Source of the DNA: Novosphingobium album (ex Liu et al. 2023)
GTDB lineage: Bacteria > Pseudomonadota > Alphaproteobacteria > Sphingomonadales > Sphingomonadaceae
Direction of reading: 5' to 3'
Length of the DNA: 62,516 nt
Assembly: GCF_029076845.1 (NCBI RefSeq)
Contig: NZ_JARESE010000085.1
Location: forward strand, 1 to 62,516
The notes under the pieces are model-generated. The model made no database searches, was not told the DNA's origin, and saw nothing but the letters and a program-made list of their open reading frames with translations. The position numbers and the translations under genes are program-made. Each line of letters opens with the position of its first letter. Position 1 is the first letter of the stretch. This document shows positions 33,089 to 41,135 of this stretch, in pieces.

Positions 33089-34756
33089 TCAGGCCGTGAC
33101 GGGCGGCTTGCGTTCCCCGGCCAGCATCACCCCGGCGGCGACGCGGTCCCAGGTGGCGGGCGTGATCCCGGCTTCGCGCAACTCGTTCTTCTTGACCTTT
33201 TCCGACGGCGTCTGCGGCAGCCGGTCATAGACCTCGACATAGCGCGGCACCATGAAGCCGGGCATCCGCTTTTCGCACCAGCGGATCAGATCCTCGATAT
33301 CGAGCTGGGCGTCCTCGACCAGGACGACGCAGGCCTTCACTTCGTCCTCGCCCGCCGCCTGGTCGGCGCGCACGCCGATCACCGCGCATTCGGCGATCGC
33401 GGCATGGCCGCGCACCACCGCCTCGACCTCGAAGGCCGAGATGTTCTCGCCGCGCCGGCGCAGCGCGTCCTTCACCCGGCCGACGAAATAGTACCAGCCG
33501 TCCTCGTCGCGCTTCAGCGAATCGCCGGTGTGGAACCACAAGTCGCGCCAGGCCTCGACCGTCTTTTCGGCCATGCCGATATAGCCCATCGCCATGATGC
33601 CATCGGCCTTGTTGCGCACCAGCAGCTCGCCCGGCTTGCCCGGTTCGACATCGCGGCCGGTATCCGGGTCGATCAGGCGGACGTCGAACCACTGGGCATT
33701 GAGCACGCCCGAGGCGCCGGCCGGGCGCGGCACGCCGCGCGGTGTCATGAACGGCATCGAGATCTCGGTCTGGCCGAAGCCGTCGACGAAATCGACCGGC
33801 CCGAAGCGTGCGACGAAGCGATCGCCCAGATCGGGCGAGAGCGGCGCGGCATAGATCGCGCGCAGGCGATGATCGCGCTCGCCTTCCGCTTCGGGCTGGG
33901 CAAGGATGAAGGCCATCGTCGCGCCGAGCAGGTTGGTCACGGTCGCGCCCGATCGCCGGGCGCGGCCGATGAAGTCGGTGGCGCTGAAACGGGGGTAGAG
34001 CACGCAATGCGCGCCGACGATCAGGCAGGGATAGACGGTAAGGAACTGGGCATTGCCATGAAACAGCGGAAAGCCGGTCATGTAGACATCCTCGCCGGTC
34101 AGCCCCAGGATCTGGATGTCCTCCTCGGCGAAGAAGTAGAATTGCGAATGCGGCATCATCACGCCCTTGGAGGGCCCCGTCGTGCCCGAGGTGAGCAGCA
34201 CCGCGCCCAGATCGCGCGGGCTGACGGCGATACCGGGATTGCTGTCGTTCGCGCTGTAAAGATCGGCGAAGCGGCTGGTGGTGATCCGCGCGAAGCTCGG
34301 CGCCGGCAGATCCGCGCCGGCAATGACGATGATGTGCTCCACCGTGGGGATGGCCGCCTCGATCTCGGCGAGCAGGGGCAGCAGTTCGGGCGTGGTCACC
34401 ACCATGCGCGCGCCGGCCAGGTTGATCGGATGTTCCAGGAACGCGCCCTTGTACATGTCGCAGATCGCCACCTCGACCGCGCCGAGCTTGGCCAGCGCGA
34501 ACCAGGCGAGCACGTATTCGACGCAATTGGGCAGGAACAGGCCGACCAGATCGCCCTTGCCGATGCCCAATGCCGCCAGGCCATGCGCGATGCGGTTCAC
34601 TTCGCGGTTGGTCTCGGCAAAGCTGCGCGGCGTGCCCGCGTCGGTCCACGAGAGGAAGGGGTGGTCCGGGATCGTGCGCGCCTGGTGCTCCAGCACGGTG
34701 GGCAGGGCCCATTGCTCTGGCGGGAAGCGCGTCTGATAGTCCGGGTAAGTGATCAT
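33089..34756 (-). CDS. Acyl-CoA synthetase (AMP-forming, CaiC-like)
   Basis: A 555-residue adenylate-forming ligase. The P-loop is LLTSGTTGPSKGVMMPHS. The later core motifs are DGFGQTE, WFHTGDSLKRDEDGWYYFVG and VKDALRRRGENISAFEVEAV. The C-terminal catalytic Lys lies in SEKVKKNELRE. It activates a carboxylic acid with ATP and CoA, the entry step for the operon. The best match by motif is to the CaiC/medium-chain group, and the acid is unknown. It is the first gene of the leftward operon, next to site D. Confidence 0.92.
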   Translation of the reverse strand: MITYPDYQTRFPPEQWALPTVLEHQARTIPDHPFLSWTDAGTPRSFAETNREVNRIAHGLAALGIGKGDLVGLFLPNCVEYVLAWFALAKLGAVEVAICDMYKGAFLEHPINLAGARMVVTTPELLPLLAEIEAAIPTVEHIIVIAGADLPAPSFARITTSRFADLYSANDSNPGIAVSPRDLGAVLLTSGTTGPSKGVMMPHSQFYFFAEEDIQILGLTGEDVYMTGFPLFHGNAQFLTVYPCLIVGAHCVLYPRFSATDFIGRARRSGATVTNLLGATMAFILAQPEAEGERDHRLRAIYAAPLSPDLGDRFVARFGPVDFVDGFGQTEISMPFMTPRGVPRPAGASGVLNAQWFDVRLIDPDTGRDVEPGKPGELLVRNKADGIMAMGYIGMAEKTVEAWRDLWFHTGDSLKRDEDGWYYFVGRVKDALRRRGENISAFEVEAVVRGHAAIAECAVIGVRADQAAGEDEVKACVVLVEDAQLDIEDLIRWCEKRMPGFMVPRYVEVYDRLPQTPSEKVKKNELREAGITPATWDRVAAGVMLAGERKPPVTA

Positions 34757-34817
34757 GGTTCCTCTCGCCTTGCGTCATGACGGGCCCGTTTCGCGCTCCG
34801 CCTGATGCTGTTTCACA

Positions 34818-34885
34818 ATTCTTTATACAGAAGTCAATTCCTGACATGGAATGAAGTTGCCTGATCCGGTCACTCGCGATAACCC
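34818..34885 (+). promoter_or_regulatory. Tandem operator site D with promoter (OYE operon / ligase operon)
   Basis: ATTC-N8-GAAG (34818-34833) and ATTC-N8-GAAT (34837-34852) are 19 bases apart. Four bases on lie TTGCCT (34857-34862), 17 bases, then TAACCC (34880-34885). On the minus strand TTGACT (34837-34832) lies between the boxes and could serve the ligase operon. The whole block aligns without gaps with site E. Confidence 0.68.
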
Positions 34886-34922
34886 GTGAGTCGAGGATGA
34901 ACGACGAAAGGAGAACCGATCG

Positions 34923-36059
34923 ATGGGAGCCGCCAGTGCACCGCCAGAGCCGAATCAGGCGCTGCTCTTCGCCGCCTTTCCCTTCGGCCGGACGCAGTTG
35001 CGCAACCGGCTGGTGATGGCGCCGATGACGCGGCGCCATTCGCCCGGCGGCGTGCCCGGCGCCGATGTCGCCGCCTATTACGCGCGGCGCGCGCGCGGCG
35101 GCATCGGCCTGATCGTCACCGAAGGCACGACGATCGACCACCCCGCCGCCAATGGCTATCCCGACGTGCCGCGCCTTTACGGTGCCGATGCGCTGGCCGG
35201 CTGGGCGCGCGTGGTCGAGGCGGTCCATGCCGAAGGCGCGGCGATCATTCCCCAGCTCTGGCATGTCGGCAATGTGCGCCGGTGCGGGATCGAGCCCGAT
35301 CCCGCGGTGCCCGGCATGGGCCCGGTCGACATCGTCGAGCAGGGCGAAACGGTGGTCAGGGGCATGACCGAGGACGATATCGCCGCCGTGGTCGATGCCT
35401 ATGCCCGCGCCGCGCTCGACGCCTGGAGCGTGGGCTTCGACGGAATCGAGATCCATGGCGCCCATGGCTACCTGCTCGACAGCTTCATCTGGACCAAGAC
35501 CAATACCCGCGCCGATCGCTATGGCGGCCCGGTGGAGAACCGGGTGCGCTTCGCGGTCGAGACGGTGGCCGCGATCCGCCGCGCGGTCGGCCCGGACTTT
35601 CCCATCGTCTTCCGCTTCTCGCAATGGAAGTCGGGCGCCTATGACGCGCGGATCGCCGATACGCCCGAGGAACTGGGCGCGATCCTGCGCCCGCTGGCGC
35701 AGGCCGGCGTCGATATCTTCCACGCCAGCACGCGACGTTTCTGGGAGCCCGCCTTTGCCGGCTCCGGCCTGACGCTGGCCGCCTGGGCGCAGCGGCTCAC
35801 CGGCAAGCCGGCGATCCTGGTCGGCAGCGTCGGGCTCGATCGCATCCATGAGACGCGGGCCTTGCGCAATGCCGAGAACACCACTGTCGCCACCGCCGGG
35901 ATCGACCGCCTGCTGGAGATCGTCGCCGATCAGCGGATCGCGCTTGTCGCGCTGGGCCGGGCGCTGCTGGCCGACGCCGAATGGGCCAACAAGGTGGCGG
36001 CCGGCCGGCAAGATGCCATACGCGGGCTGGTGCCCGCCGATCTCGAAGTTCTGACCTGA
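34923..36059 (+). CDS. Old-yellow-enzyme family NADH:flavin oxidoreductase
   Basis: A 378-residue FMN-binding TIM barrel. NRLVMAPMTRRHSPGGVPG, PQLWHVGNVR and IEIHGAHGYLLDSFIW (substrate His and partner) are diagnostic, with ADRYGGPVENRVRFAVE and a phosphate-binding ALGRALLADAEWANK near the end. It reduces activated C=C bonds of enones or enoates. It is the first gene of a rightward operon with a nitroreductase-like protein, an SDR and an MFS transporter, which suggests reduction of an unsaturated cyclic ketone intermediate. Confidence 0.92.
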   Translation: MGAASAPPEPNQALLFAAFPFGRTQLRNRLVMAPMTRRHSPGGVPGADVAAYYARRARGGIGLIVTEGTTIDHPAANGYPDVPRLYGADALAGWARVVEAVHAEGAAIIPQLWHVGNVRRCGIEPDPAVPGMGPVDIVEQGETVVRGMTEDDIAAVVDAYARAALDAWSVGFDGIEIHGAHGYLLDSFIWTKTNTRADRYGGPVENRVRFAVETVAAIRRAVGPDFPIVFRFSQWKSGAYDARIADTPEELGAILRPLAQAGVDIFHASTRRFWEPAFAGSGLTLAAWAQRLTGKPAILVGSVGLDRIHETRALRNAENTTVATAGIDRLLEIVADQRIALVALGRALLADAEWANKVAAGRQDAIRGLVPADLEVLT

Positions 36060-36071
36060 AGGAAACAGTCC

Positions 36072-36650
36072 ATGCTCAACGATCTTTCGTCCCCGCTCAC
36101 GCTGCTTGAGACGCGCCGGTCCGGCAAGCCCCGCGACATGGTGGCGCCGGGCCCGTCAGCCGAGGAGACCGAGCGGATGCTGCGGATCGCCACGCGCGTG
36201 CCCGATCACGGCAAGCTGGCCCCGTGGCGCTTCGTCATCATCGAGGATCGCGATGCCTTCGCCGATCTGCTCGCGCGCGCCTATGCGGCCGAGCGGCCCG
36301 ACGCGGGCAAGCTGGAAATCAAGGCCAACGACGAGTTCGCCCGCCAGGCGCCGCTGCTGATCGTCGCGATCTCACGCCCTGTGGCCGAAAGCCGGATTCC
36401 GCTGCGCGAACAGCGGCTGTCGATCGGCGCGGCGATCTTCAACCTGGAGCTGGCGGCCATCGCGCTGGGCTATGTCGCGGGCTGGCTCACCGGCTGGGCG
36501 GCCTATTCCCCGCTTGTGCTCGAAGCGCTGGGCGGCACCGAGGGCGAGGAGATCGCCGGATTCCTCTTCGTCGGCTCGCCGTCGAAGGATCTGGAAGAGC
36601 GGCCGCGCCCGGAACTGGCCGACGTGGTCTCGCGCTGGCCGGCGGGCTGA
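36072..36650 (+). CDS. Nitroreductase-family flavoprotein (YdjA-like)
   Basis: A 192-residue protein of the small nitroreductase fold. The N-terminal pattern RRSGKPRDMVAPGPSAEETE followed by RVPDHGKLAPWRFVII fits the YdjA subgroup, with GAAIFNLELAAIALGYVAGW and FLFVGSPSKDLEERPRPELA. It binds FMN and uses NAD(P)H; natural substrates of this group are often quinones or enones. Its twelve-base distance to the OYE gene implies co-transcription. Confidence 0.88.
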   Translation: MLNDLSSPLTLLETRRSGKPRDMVAPGPSAEETERMLRIATRVPDHGKLAPWRFVIIEDRDAFADLLARAYAAERPDAGKLEIKANDEFARQAPLLIVAISRPVAESRIPLREQRLSIGAAIFNLELAAIALGYVAGWLTGWAAYSPLVLEALGGTEGEEIAGFLFVGSPSKDLEERPRPELADVVSRWPAG

Positions 36651-36725
36651 GGCGCGCGGTCACCATCCGAGGCAGCGAAAAAGCGCGGCGTCGCGGCCGC
36701 CCATAACAGGCAAGAGGAGAAGGGT

Positions 36726-37544
36726 ATGCAGGATCTGGCCGGCAAGGTCGCATTCATCACCGGCGGCGCCGGGGGGCTTGGCTTCGGCATGGCGGAAGCC
36801 TTTGCCGAGGCCGGGATGCGCATCGTCATCAGCGATATCGACGGCGAACGGCTGGAACGCGCCGTCGCGAACCTTGCCACGCGCGGCGTGGCGGCGCTGG
36901 GCATCGCGTTCGACATCACCGACCGCGCGGCGTGGGACGATGCCGTGGGCCGGGCGGTGGACCGCTTCGGCGCGGTGCATGTCCTGTGCAACAATGCCGG
37001 GATCACCGCCGTGGGCTGGGAAGTGGACCAGATCGCGCCGGACTTGTGGGATCTGGTGATCGCCACCAACCTGACCGCGACGTTCAATGGCGCGCGTGCG
37101 GTGCTGCCGGTGATGAAGGCGCAGGGCGAAGGCGGCCACATCGTCAACACCGCCTCGATCTCGGGCCTGCGCGCCCGCGCCGGCCATGCCGTCTATGTCG
37201 CGGCCAAGCACGGCGTCGTCGGGCTCAGCGAGACGCTGCGGCTGGAACTGGCACCGCACGGCATCGGCGTTTCGGTGCTGTGCCCCGGCCATGTGCCCAC
37301 CCCGCTGCCCGAAACCTCGCGCCGGCTGCGCGCCGCGGTCGAGGGTTCGGCGCCGCGCCCGGTGGCCGAAGTGCTGGCCGGCGCGCCGACCGCGATCGAT
37401 GCGCTGGGCGTGGGCCGCATGGTCCGCGATGCGGTGATGGCCGACCGGCTGTTCGTGCTGACCCATCCCGAATTCCGCGACGTGGTGGGGGAGCGCCACC
37501 GCGAGGTGATGGACGCGTTCGCCATCGCCGCCGCCCGGGCCTAG
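36726..37544 (+). CDS. Short-chain dehydrogenase/reductase
   Basis: A 272-residue SDR with TGGAGGLGFGMAEAFAEAG, NNAGITAVGWEVDQ, NTASISGLRARAGHAVYVAA and the catalytic Tyr and Lys in YVAAKHGVVGLSE. The C-terminal extension (FVLTHPEFRDVVGERHREVM) is shared by a subgroup often found next to ring-oxidising enzymes. NAD(P) preference is probably NAD because Asp follows the second strand (ISDIDG). It lies between the nitroreductase and an MFS gene. Confidence 0.88.
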   Translation: MQDLAGKVAFITGGAGGLGFGMAEAFAEAGMRIVISDIDGERLERAVANLATRGVAALGIAFDITDRAAWDDAVGRAVDRFGAVHVLCNNAGITAVGWEVDQIAPDLWDLVIATNLTATFNGARAVLPVMKAQGEGGHIVNTASISGLRARAGHAVYVAAKHGVVGLSETLRLELAPHGIGVSVLCPGHVPTPLPETSRRLRAAVEGSAPRPVAEVLAGAPTAIDALGVGRMVRDAVMADRLFVLTHPEFRDVVGERHREVMDAFAIAAARA

Positions 37545-37550
37545 GCGATC

Positions 37551-38882
37551 ATGGTGGACGCGAACGGGGCATTGGCGGGCCATCGGCCTCGCCTGGCCTA
37601 TGTCTGGTATGTCACCGCGATCCTGTCGCTGACCCATCTGGTCTCGCTGGTCGACCGGCATCTGCTGGGCGTGGTGCTGAACGATGTGGAGCGCGAGCTG
37701 CGGCTGACCGATACGCAGCTCGGGCTGATCTATGGCACCGGGTTCGCGCTGCTTTACAGCGTGGTCGGCCTGCCGATCGGCCAGCTGGCCGATCGTGTCT
37801 GCCGCAAGCGGCTGATCGCCGCCGGGCTGGCGCTCTGGACCCTGGCGACGATCGCCACCGCGTTCGTCACGGGGTTCTGGAGCTTTTTCCTGATGCGGAT
37901 GCTGGTCGGCATCGGCGAGGCGAGCCTGGTGCCGGCGGGCATGTCGCTGGTCACGACGCTTGCGCCCCGGACGATGCTGGCGCGCGCCACCGCGCTGTTC
38001 GCGGCGGGCGGCAACCAGGGCAAGACCGTGGCGCTGCTGGTGGGCGGGCCGCTGCTGACCGTGCTGACGGTCGCCGGCGGGCTGACGTTCATGGGCCATC
38101 ACTGGTCGGCCTGGCGCGGGGTGTTCCTGATCGCCAGCCTGCCCGGCCTGCTGCTGGTGCCGCTGCTGCTCACCATTCGCGAGCCCACGCGCGCGGTCGT
38201 GGCCGCGCGGCCGTCGATCCGCTCGGTACTGGTGAGCATGAAGCCGCGCTTGCGCGCCTATGTGCACCTCTATGGCGCGTTCACCGCGATGGCGACGATG
38301 GTCTGGGCGCTTTCGGCCTGGGCGCTGACGCTGTTCGTGCGCGAACATGGGCTCAACGCCGCGCAGGCCGGCGGGCTGATGGGCACGCTGAGCCTTGTCG
38401 TCGGGCCGATCGGCATTCTGACTGGCGGCGGCCTGCTCGATTGGCTGGAAGCGCGCCGGGTCGAAGGGGCGGCGATCGTGCTGGTCGGCCTCGCCTCGGC
38501 GATCGCGGTGGTGCCCACGGTGATGTTCTGCGCGGCCGGCAGCCTTGCGCTCGCCGCCGCCGGCTATGCCGGGCTGCAGCTCATGCTGGTGGTCGGCAGC
38601 GCGCCGGGCTGGGTGGGCGTGCAGCAGATCACCCCGCCGGAAAATCGCGGCGTGGCGATGGCGCTGTTCGTCGCGACTTACACCAGCGTTTCGATCGGCA
38701 TCGGCCCGGTGATCGTCGGCGCCTTGTCCGATCACGTGTTCACCGGGGCCGATGGCCTGGGCCGGGCGCTGATGACCACGCTGATCGCCATGGCGCTGGC
38801 CGGGCTGCTGCTCGCGCTGGGTGGGCGACGCGTCTATATCCGCGCGGCCGCCGCGATCCGGGCGGTGGAGGTGGCCGGCTGA
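37551..38882 (+). CDS. MFS transporter, spinster-like (paralogue of the one at 13577)
   Basis: A 443-residue, 12-helix permease. It shares with the other copy SLVDRHLLGVVL, TDTQLGLIYGTGFALLYSVV, RMLVGIGEASLVPAGMSL and IGIGPVIVGALSDHVFTG, so the two genes arose by duplication. The middle part and loops differ, which may mean different substrates or opposite directions of transport. It closes the OYE operon, six bases after the SDR, and its stop meets that of the leftward cupin gene. Confidence 0.9.
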   Translation: MVDANGALAGHRPRLAYVWYVTAILSLTHLVSLVDRHLLGVVLNDVERELRLTDTQLGLIYGTGFALLYSVVGLPIGQLADRVCRKRLIAAGLALWTLATIATAFVTGFWSFFLMRMLVGIGEASLVPAGMSLVTTLAPRTMLARATALFAAGGNQGKTVALLVGGPLLTVLTVAGGLTFMGHHWSAWRGVFLIASLPGLLLVPLLLTIREPTRAVVAARPSIRSVLVSMKPRLRAYVHLYGAFTAMATMVWALSAWALTLFVREHGLNAAQAGGLMGTLSLVVGPIGILTGGGLLDWLEARRVEGAAIVLVGLASAIAVVPTVMFCAAGSLALAAAGYAGLQLMLVVGSAPGWVGVQQITPPENRGVAMALFVATYTSVSIGIGPVIVGALSDHVFTGADGLGRALMTTLIAMALAGLLLALGGRRVYIRAAAAIRAVEVAG

Positions 38883-39341
38883 CTACCCCAGGATCGGCGG
38901 CCGGGCGACCCCCGCGGCCTCGCAGCCTTCGAGATAGCGCCGCGCCTGGCCGGCCGCATCGTCGCGCCGGATCACCGCGCGCGTCGCGGGATCGAGCAGC
39001 TCGATATCGCCGAACGTGACGAACATCGCCTGCGATACCGCCGGCCCGTTGAAGAAGCGGTGGACCACGCCTGCCGGCTCGTAAAGGTAGACGCCGGGGC
39101 GGTAGGGATAGCGGCCATCCTCATGCCCCCAGGCGCCCGCGATCGTATAGCCGTGGATCGGGCCGAGGTGCCGGTGCAGGCCATGCGTGAAGTGCGGCTG
39201 ATAGCGCGATTGGGTGACGATCAGGTTCTCGTCCGGGCGCGCCTGCAGCACCCGCTGCTCCAACCCCGGCGCGACCGTGATCCAGGGGATGTCCGCGCAA
39301 TCGACATGCGTGGTCCACAGTATCGCCTCAGCTTGCGTCAT
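38883..39341 (-). CDS. ChrR-like cupin, 2,4'-dihydroxyacetophenone-dioxygenase-like
   Basis: A 152-residue single-domain cupin. Metal ligand candidates are in QPHFTHGLHRHLGPIHGYTI (His residues) and a following Glu plus GVVHRFFNGP. Size and pattern resemble 2,4'-dihydroxyacetophenone dioxygenase, a non-haem iron enzyme that cleaves the C-C bond next to a ketone. A non-enzymatic ChrR-like role is also possible. The gene is divergent from the aldo/keto reductase, sharing site E. Confidence 0.68.
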   Translation of the reverse strand: MTQAEAILWTTHVDCADIPWITVAPGLEQRVLQARPDENLIVTQSRYQPHFTHGLHRHLGPIHGYTIAGAWGHEDGRYPYRPGVYLYEPAGVVHRFFNGPAVSQAMFVTFGDIELLDPATRAVIRRDDAAGQARRYLEGCEAAGVARPPILG

Positions 39342-39376
39342 GGCGGCTTCCTTTCCCGGTCGCGGGCCTTTTAAAC

Positions 39377-39444
39377 ATTTCTCATGAAGAATTCAATTCG
39401 ATATGAAGAATGAATTTGCCGTCACGCACGGCCGGCGGTAACGT
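39377..39444 (+). promoter_or_regulatory. Tandem operator site E with promoter (aldo/keto reductase)
   Basis: ATTT-N8-GAAT (39377-39392) and ATTC-N8-GAAT (39396-39411) are 19 bases apart. Four bases further come TTGCCG (39416-39421), 17 bases, and TAACGT (39439-39444). Site E and site D share CAATTC-N8-GAATGAA-N-TTGCC-N18-TAAC without any gap. Confidence 0.7.
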
Positions 39445-39479
39445 GTCGCCCAAAGCAGGCGAAAAAACGGAGAGGATCA

Positions 39480-40478
39480 ATGCACAGCGTCAATCTCGGC
39501 AAGAGCGGCATTCGCTGTTCCGCCATCGGCCTTGGCTGCATGGGCATGTCGGAATTCTATGGCGAGCGCGATGACGCGCAGTCGCTGCGCACGCTGGACC
39601 GGGCGCTGGAACTGGGCGTGACGCTGTATGACACTTCGAACGCCTATGGCCGCGGCCATAACGAGGAACTGGTCGGGCGCTTCCTGAAGGGGCGGCGCGA
39701 TCGCGTTGTGCTGGCGACCAAGTTCGGCATCGTGCGCGATCCCGATGGGCCCGAAGGCAGCACCTATGACCGGGCGGTGGACAACAGCCCGGCCTATATG
39801 CGCCAGTGCCTGGAGGAATCGCTGGTCCGGCTCGGCACCGATCGTGTCGATCTCTATTACGTCCACCGCGCCGATCCCACGGTGCCGATCGAGGATACGG
39901 TGGGCGCGCTGTCGCGGCTGGTCGAGGAGGGCAAGATCCGCGCGATCGGCCTGTCCGAAGTCTGGCCCGAAACGCTGCGCCGCGCGCAGAAGGTGCATCC
40001 GATCGCCGCGCTCCAGTCCGAATATTCGCTGTGGACGCGCGAGCCCGAACTGGAAGTGCTGCCGACCTGCCGCGAACTGGGCATCGGCTTTGTCGCCTAT
40101 TCGCCGCTCGGGCGCGGCTTCCTGACCGATGCCAAAGTCGAGGTCGGCGCGCACAACGACATCCGCCAGGCATCGCCGCGCTTCCGTGGCGAAAATGTCG
40201 CGCGCAACCGCCGGCTGGTCGAAGTGGTCAGCGCGGTGGCCGGGCGACGCGGCTGCTCGACCGGGCAAGTCGCGCTGGCCTGGCTGCTGGCGCGCGATGT
40301 CGTGCCGATTCCCGGCACCAAGCGGATCGCCTATCTGGAAGACAATGTCGGCGCCGCCGCCGTGACGCTGAGCGCGGAGGACGAGGCTGAACTGGCCGCC
40401 GCTTTCGCCATCGGCGCGGCGGCGGGCGAACGCTACGATCCGTCCTTCGCCGGCAACGCCCAGGCCCCGCGCGCCTGA
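39480..40478 (+). CDS. Aldo/keto reductase
   Basis: A 332-residue (beta/alpha)8 reductase. The catalytic tetrad is visible: Asp and Tyr in YDTSNAYGRGHNEELVG, Lys in VVLATKFG and His in DLYYVHRADP. The NADPH site IPGTKRIAYLEDNVGAA is at the C terminus. It matches the YakC/AKR13-like branch (IGLGCMGMSEFYGERDD). It reduces aldehydes or ketones in the cytoplasm. It starts 36 bases after the -10 element of site E. Confidence 0.93.
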   Translation: MHSVNLGKSGIRCSAIGLGCMGMSEFYGERDDAQSLRTLDRALELGVTLYDTSNAYGRGHNEELVGRFLKGRRDRVVLATKFGIVRDPDGPEGSTYDRAVDNSPAYMRQCLEESLVRLGTDRVDLYYVHRADPTVPIEDTVGALSRLVEEGKIRAIGLSEVWPETLRRAQKVHPIAALQSEYSLWTREPELEVLPTCRELGIGFVAYSPLGRGFLTDAKVEVGAHNDIRQASPRFRGENVARNRRLVEVVSAVAGRRGCSTGQVALAWLLARDVVPIPGTKRIAYLEDNVGAAAVTLSAEDEAELAAAFAIGAAAGERYDPSFAGNAQAPRA

Positions 40479-40601
40479 TCGGGCTTTGCCGCGCGCGCTC
40501 CCTATCCGAACCGGGGTGTCCGAATTGGTCAAGCACTTCGCGCCGTTTCCTGGCTATAGTGCCCACGTGGCCCAACAGGGCTGGAGAACAAGGCGGAGAG
40601 A

Positions 40602-41135
40602 ATGGCCATGGATGGCGCGATGGCGGATTTCGTTGACCGTGAGGCGATCAGGCATTGCCTGGCGCGGTTGGCGCGCGGTGAGGATCGGCGCGATGCCGGG
40701 CTGATCCGCGCCGCATGGTGGCCGGACGCAACGTTCGACTACGGCGTCTACAGCGGCGATTTCGCAGCCTATCTGGACTGGGTCGTGCCCGGCGCGGAGG
40801 CCATCAGCAATACGCAGCACGTGCTGGGGCAGAGCTATATCGAGCTGGCCGGCGACAGCGCGAAGGCGGAAACCCACGTCATTTCCTATCACCGCGTCGA
40901 TATGGGCGCGGGCGATCGCGATACCTGCATCGGCGGGCGCTATCTGGACACGATGGCCCGGCGCGACGGCGAATGGCGCATTGCCGATCGCGTCATGCTC
41001 TATGACTGGTATCAGGACTGGGGTGCGGCGATCGACTGGGCCGAAGGCGTGATGGGCTATCCTTTCACCGCCGGGCATTTCCCCGGCCGCGCGCGCGGCG
41101 ATTTCAGCGCGACCTTCTTCGCGGCCGGCCAGTGA
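40602..41135 (+). CDS. SnoaL-like protein 1 (scytalone dehydratase/LinA-type fold)
   Basis: A 177-residue alpha+beta barrel of the SnoaL/NTF2-like type. It has Asp residues at 28 and 31 (RGEDRRDAG) and His at 73 (TQHVLGQ), the positions used as a catalytic dyad in LinA and scytalone dehydratase. The typical GGRYLDTMARRDGEWRIADR strand is present. Such enzymes dehydrate or isomerise small cyclic compounds. It overlaps the following SDR by four bases and forms half of a duplicated module with it. Confidence 0.8.
   Translation: MAMDGAMADFVDREAIRHCLARLARGEDRRDAGLIRAAWWPDATFDYGVYSGDFAAYLDWVVPGAEAISNTQHVLGQSYIELAGDSAKAETHVISYHRVDMGAGDRDTCIGGRYLDTMARRDGEWRIADRVMLYDWYQDWGAAIDWAEGVMGYPFTAGHFPGRARGDFSATFFAAGQ

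Noticed and set aside
33225..36011. Open reading frame of 928 codons spanning the ligase and OYE genes
   Set aside because: It crosses a divergent promoter region and has no recognisable domain; the real genes explain both parts.
36660..38735. Open reading frame of 691 codons opposite the SDR and MFS genes
   Set aside because: Repetitive Arg/Gln/His/Asp composition typical of antisense frames in GC-rich DNA.
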